A DNA stretch of 64,000 nt from Streptomyces sp. NRRL S-646 (GTDB taxonomy: Bacteria > Actinomycetota > Actinomycetes > Streptomycetales > Streptomycetaceae), in the NCBI RefSeq assembly GCF_000720765.1, contig NZ_JODC01000005.1:1-64000 (forward strand). The letters are read 5' to 3'. Every line of letters starts with the position of its first letter. Position 1 is the first letter of the stretch. Both the position numbers and the translations under genes were made by a program. Below the pieces are notes generated by a model. That model saw only the letters and a list, made by a program, of their open reading frames with translations. It searched no databases and was not told where the DNA came from. Below, one piece after another: positions 60,919 through 64,000 of the stretch.

Positions 60919-61872
60919 TCAAGTGGCCGGGATACGAGCCACCGCCTCCCGCAGCGCCCCGACGAACGCCTCCACGGCCGGCGTCAGGGCCCGCCCCCGC
61001 GCCGTCGCCGCGTACACCGCCCGGGCCGGAGCCCCCTCGTCGATAACCGGCAGCAGCGCGATGTCCGGGCGCACGGACTCGGCGGCGAGGGCGGGGACCA
61101 GGGTGACTCCGAGTCCTGCGGCGACATACCCCTGCTTGGCGGTCCACTCGCCGACGACGTGCGTCACGCGCGGGCGGAACCCCTGGCGCAGGGCGGCGTC
61201 CAGGAGGGTGCCCTCGGGGCGGGAGCTGCCGGAGATCCAGTCGGCCTCGGCGAGTTGACCGAGCCGTACCGGGCCCTCGTGGGCGGCCAGTGGGTGGTCG
61301 GCCGGGACGGCGACGTACAGCGACTCGTCGAGGAGGTGGTGGAGTTCGTACGACTCCAGGGGCGCACGCCCGGTCGTCGAGACGACCGCCAGGTCCAGAT
61401 GGCCCGCGGCCAGCCGGTCCAGGAGGCCGGGCGTGAGGCCCTCCTCGCGGGAGAGCCGGACCCGGGGGTGGCGGGCGCGGAACGCGGCCAGGGCGTGCGG
61501 CACCAGCGCCGCGTCGGCCGTCGCGAACGCCCCGAACCGCAGCCGCCCGCCCGCCACTTCACGCAGGGCCGCCAGTTCGCGCGCGGCGCCGTGCAGTGTC
61601 TCGGCGACCGTCTCCGCGTGCGGGACGAGCACCCGGCCGGCCTCCGTGAGCCGTACGCCGCGCGGCAGCCGGTCGAAGAGCGGGGCCCCGCCGAGCGCTG
61701 CCTCCAGCGAGGAGATCTGCCGTGACACCGCCGACTGCGTCCACCCGAGCGCCCGCGCGGCCACGGTGAACGAACCGTGCCGGGCGACCACCAGGAACAC
61801 CCGCAGCCAGACGGTGGAGAGGTCCGGTACCGGTACACCTGCTGCGGGATGCTGTTTCGGCATGGCAGCCAT
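60919..61872 (-). CDS. LysR-family transcriptional regulator
   Basis: 317 aa from ATG 61872 (ATG 61863 equally possible; no ribosome site for either). HTH: VWLRVFLVVARHGSFTVAARALGWTQSAVSRQISSLEAALGGAPLFDR. Effector domain LRFGAFATADAALVPHALAAFRARHP and VAAGLGVTLVPALAAE. Divergent from the dehydrogenase-RidA pair across 49 bp, the standard LysR layout, so it likely regulates them. Confidence 0.92.
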   Translation of the reverse strand: MAAMPKQHPAAGVPVPDLSTVWLRVFLVVARHGSFTVAARALGWTQSAVSRQISSLEAALGGAPLFDRLPRGVRLTEAGRVLVPHAETVAETLHGAARELAALREVAGGRLRFGAFATADAALVPHALAAFRARHPRVRLSREEGLTPGLLDRLAAGHLDLAVVSTTGRAPLESYELHHLLDESLYVAVPADHPLAAHEGPVRLGQLAEADWISGSSRPEGTLLDAALRQGFRPRVTHVVGEWTAKQGYVAAGLGVTLVPALAAESVRPDIALLPVIDEGAPARAVYAATARGRALTPAVEAFVGALREAVARIPAT

Positions 61873-61885
61873 GCTAGACATTCGC

Positions 61886-61914
61886 TTGTCGCATCGCATG
61901 GGGCGGCCTAGCGT
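61886..61914 (+). promoter_or_regulatory. Promoter of the dehydrogenase gene (leaderless)
   Basis: TTGTCG (61886-61891), 17-bp spacer, TAGCGT (61909-61914). The start site would fall at or next to ATG 61922, and no Shine-Dalgarno is present. Confidence 0.55.
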
Positions 61915-61921
61915 CGACGGC

Positions 61922-62758
61922 ATGCCGCAGACCGATCAGACAGAGCGCACCGATCAGATCGCATTCCTGGGCCTGGGGCACATGGGTGCCCCCATGGCCC
62001 GCCGACTCCTCGCCGCAGGGCACCCGTTGACCGTCTGGAACCGCACCGCCGCCAAGGCCGCACCGCTGGTCGCCGAGGGAGCCGTGCTGGCCGCGTCGCC
62101 GGCTGACGCAGTGCGGGAGGCCGACGTGGTGATCACGATGCTCGCCGACCCGGCCGCGCTCGACGCGATCGCCGACGAGGTCGTGCCCGCACTGCGCCCC
62201 GGCACCCGCTGGATCGAGATGTCGACCGTCGGCCCGGACGCCGTACGCGAACTCGCCGTCAGGGCGGGAGAGTCGGTCACCCTCGTCGACGCCCCGGTCA
62301 TGGGAAGCACCGACCGGGCGGCCGCCGGTGAGCTGGGCATCCTCGCCGGCGGCGACACGGCCGGCGTCGAGCACGTCCTGGCCCGCCTCGGCACCGTCAC
62401 CCGCACCGGCGGCCCCGGCTCCGCCGCTGCCCTCAAGCTCGTCCTCAACTCGGCCGTCATCGGCGGCGTGGCCCTGGTCGCCGAGGCGCTGCGGCTGGCC
62501 GACGCCCTGGGCGTGGACGGCGACACCGCGCGCACCGCCCTCGCGAACAGCCCGCTGGGCGGAGCCGTCGCCCGCGCCTTCGCGCAAGGCGTGCACTTCG
62601 GTACCGCCCTCGCGGTCAAGGACCTGGCGCTGGCGACGAAGGCGGCCGAACTGCCCGCCATGGAAGCCGCGTTGGACCACTACCGCCGGGCCGCCGCCGA
62701 CCCCGCCCTCGCGAATGCGGACCTCTCCCGTGCCGCCGCCCGCATCCGAACCGTCTGA
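61922..62758 (+). CDS. 3-hydroxyisobutyrate dehydrogenase-family NAD(P) oxidoreductase
   Basis: 278 aa. N-terminal Rossmann motif FLGLGHMGAPMARRL with NRT at the ribose site (NADP preferred), substrate-loop DAPVMGSTDRAAAGELGILAGG, and catalytic Lys in GGPGSAAALKLVLN. The family includes 3-hydroxyisobutyrate, tartronate-semialdehyde and glyoxylate/succinic-semialdehyde reductases and imine reductases; the exact substrate is not readable. 9 bp before the RidA gene and divergent from LysR. Confidence 0.9.
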   Translation: MPQTDQTERTDQIAFLGLGHMGAPMARRLLAAGHPLTVWNRTAAKAAPLVAEGAVLAASPADAVREADVVITMLADPAALDAIADEVVPALRPGTRWIEMSTVGPDAVRELAVRAGESVTLVDAPVMGSTDRAAAGELGILAGGDTAGVEHVLARLGTVTRTGGPGSAAALKLVLNSAVIGGVALVAEALRLADALGVDGDTARTALANSPLGGAVARAFAQGVHFGTALAVKDLALATKAAELPAMEAALDHYRRAAADPALANADLSRAAARIRTV

Positions 62759-62767
62759 AGGAGCCCC

Positions 62768-63157
62768 GTGAAGGTCACTCTCGACAACCCGGCCGACGCC
62801 CCACAGCCCGCCGGCCCCTACTACTCCCAGGTCGCCCGCGTCGAACACCATGACGGCAGCGCCCTGTTGTTCGTCTCCGGCCAGATCGCCGAGGGCGTCA
62901 CCCTCGCCGAGCAGACACGCGGCATCTTCGAGGGGCTCGACGCCCTGCTCCGCGCCCACGGTGCGACCCTGGCCGACGTCATCAACATCCGCTCGTATCT
63001 GACCGACATCGGCGAGCTGCAGGAATACGGCTCCGTACGGCGGGAGTTCCTCACCGGGACGCCGCCGACGAGCATGACCTTCGAGGCGTCGCGGCTGTTC
63101 CGGCCCGAGGCGCGGATCGAGATCGAGGTCGTCGCCGCCGTGCCCGCCCCGGAGTGA
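62768..63157 (+). CDS. RidA-family protein
   Basis: 129 aa from GTG 62768 (AAGGAG 5 nt upstream). PAGPYYSQVARV, VSGQIAEG, GATLADVINIRSYLTDI (Arg of the RidA active site) and PPTSMTFEASRLFRPEARIEIEVVA fit the YjgF/Rid group. RidA deaminates reactive enamines/imines. Pairing with an oxidoreductase of the imine/hydroxyacid group suggests a common catabolic step. Confidence 0.9.
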   Translation: MKVTLDNPADAPQPAGPYYSQVARVEHHDGSALLFVSGQIAEGVTLAEQTRGIFEGLDALLRAHGATLADVINIRSYLTDIGELQEYGSVRREFLTGTPPTSMTFEASRLFRPEARIEIEVVAAVPAPE

Positions 63158-63182
63158 TCCGTTCCGGGCGATACTGCCGCCC

Positions 63183-63521
63183 ATGAAAGCAATCAAGGCA
63201 GCGAACCTCGGCGTCCTGTTCCTCATCGAACTCGGCGCCCTCGCGGCCGTCTCCTACTGGGGTTTCACCCGGGACGTGGCCACCTGGCTCGCCTGGCTGC
63301 TCGGCCTCGGCGCCCCGGCCCTGCTGATCGTGCTGTGGGCGCTGTTCGGCTCCCAGAAGGCGTCGTACAAGACCCGCGGAGCGGTCCGTGTCGGCTTCGA
63401 ACTGCTCTGGTTCGGGGCCGGCGTGGCCGCGCTGTTCGCCGCCGGAGCCATGGCCTGGGCGCTCGCCTTCGCCGCCGTGTGCGCCGTGAGCAAGACGCTC
63501 GCCGTCATCTGGCGCCAGTAG
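63183..63521 (+). CDS. YrdB-family (DUF2568) membrane protein
   Basis: 112 aa with four transmembrane helices (NLGVLFLIELGALAAVSYWG; LAWLLGLGAPALLIVLWALF; ELLWFGAGVAALFAAGAMAW; AFAAVCAVSKTLAVIW). WALFGSQKA between helices 2 and 3 is the conserved loop of YrdB proteins. Function unknown. Confidence 0.85.
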   Translation: MKAIKAANLGVLFLIELGALAAVSYWGFTRDVATWLAWLLGLGAPALLIVLWALFGSQKASYKTRGAVRVGFELLWFGAGVAALFAAGAMAWALAFAAVCAVSKTLAVIWRQ

Positions 63522-63530
63522 CAGGGGAGT

Positions 63531-64000
63531 TCAGACTTCCTCACCCAGCAGCGCCAGGAAATCCCGAAACGCCCCCGGCATGTCCACCGACTCCGGGTCC
63601 AGCAGCCACTGGTACTGCAAACCGTCCATCACGGCCACCAGCAGCGGAGCCGTCCTCTCCGGCGTAAGCCCGTTCGGCAGCCGCTCCCCGTACTCCGCAC
63701 GCAACACCGCCGCCATGCTCTCCCGCACCTGCCGGTACCGGTCGGTGAAGTACGCCCGCGCCGGATGCCCCTCCGTCACGCTCTCGCCCAGCAGCGCCGA
63801 GAAGGTCTGGATGATGCCGGGCCGCATGGCGTTGTACTCGACCAGCGAGGCCAGCAGATCCACCCGCCACTGCGTGGCCGGCACGGCATCCCACTGGTCC
63901 CGGTCCTTCAGGACGGCGACCAGCAGCGCGTCCTTGGTCGGGAAGTAGTGCAGCAGCCCCTGCTGGGTGAGCCCGACACGCTCCGCGACCGCGGCCAGGG
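63531..64000 (-). CDS. TetR-family transcriptional regulator, 5' end outside window
   Basis: About 156 codons visible, ending at TGA 63531. The piece nearest the right edge reads LAAVAERVGLTQQGLLHYFPTKDALL, the second half of a TetR HTH, so only some 20-30 residues are missing. The effector domain MPGAFRDFLALLGEEV end and LPNGLTPERTAPLLVAVMDGLQYQWLLDP match the TetR_C group common in Streptomyces. Convergent with YrdB by 9 bp. Ligand unknown. Confidence 0.9.
   Translation of the reverse strand, partial: LAAVAERVGLTQQGLLHYFPTKDALLVAVLKDRDQWDAVPATQWRVDLLASLVEYNAMRPGIIQTFSALLGESVTEGHPARAYFTDRYRQVRESMAAVLRAEYGERLPNGLTPERTAPLLVAVMDGLQYQWLLDPESVDMPGAFRDFLALLGEEV

Noticed and set aside
1..64000. 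CRISPR arrays, tRNA/rRNA genes, prophage or IS elements
   Set aside because: No regularly spaced repeats, cloverleaf-like sequences, integrase or transposase frames were seen on either strand; the six dispersed repeats have no coding content.

Overview
The window is very GC-rich with third-position GC in almost every codon, frequent GTG starts, 4-bp ATGA/GTGA overlaps, rare TTA leucine codons and actinomycete-specific families (SCO2400-like, DUF3068, DUF2613, DUF3515, MAB_1171c-like). It looks like chromosomal DNA of Streptomyces or a very close relative. There is no rRNA, no recognisable tRNA, no CRISPR array and no transposase. A short dispersed repeat with a small palindrome occurs in six places.

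Layout. (1) Bases 1-8700: an envelope glycopolymer cluster on the minus strand (DUF3068 protein, GT4 glycosyltransferase, methyltransferase, large AftD-like arabinofuranosyltransferase, condensation-type acyltransferase running off the left edge), with a divergent DUF2613 micro-protein and a PucR-type regulator. (2) 9.9-17.7 kb: a decayed metalloprotease gene, an SDR, a TerD-nuclease fusion, an IclR regulator plus SMP-30 lactonase operon, a GC-rich tandem duplication, and an ImmA/IrrE-like peptidase coupled to a membrane protein. (3) 17.7-26.6 kb: an arabinan locus (sugar ABC transporter, extracellular GH43, intracellular GH51) and a secreted GH35 beta-galactosidase. (4) 26.6-34.8 kb: Rrf2 regulator, small exported redox and cell-surface proteins, an ArsR-like regulator, a broken ATPase gene and a dynamin-like GTPase. 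(5) 34.9-47.5 kb: a second GH43 arabinanase, an aminotransferase with a Met-Pro repeat tail, galM, an mmsAB/chvE monosaccharide transporter, and an acid-sugar gene set (enolase-superfamily dehydratase, zinc dehydrogenase, unidentified TIM-barrel protein). (6) 47.9-54.1 kb: a LacI regulator and a ytfQ-ytfR-ytfT-yjfF type transporter closed by a long terminator. (7) 54.1-64 kb: MarR/oxidoreductase pair, ohr, a serine hydrolase, EI24 protein, a C15-like peptidase, LysR/dehydrogenase/RidA, YrdB and a partial TetR.

How it works together (inference). Two secreted arabinanases, an intracellular arabinofuranosidase, a beta-galactosidase, three sugar importers, aldose epimerase, a sugar lactonase, an acid-sugar dehydratase and a dehydrogenase form a scattered arabinogalactan-type utilisation region. 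An 18-bp palindrome close to TGTTCGAAATTTCGAACA lies upstream of the IclR gene and of five further sugar units, with a looser inverted repeat upstream of chvE, suggesting one regulator, most simply the local IclR protein. Three genes (PucR regulator, TerD-nuclease, dynamin-like GTPase) each carry one TTA codon and so are candidates for bldA control.
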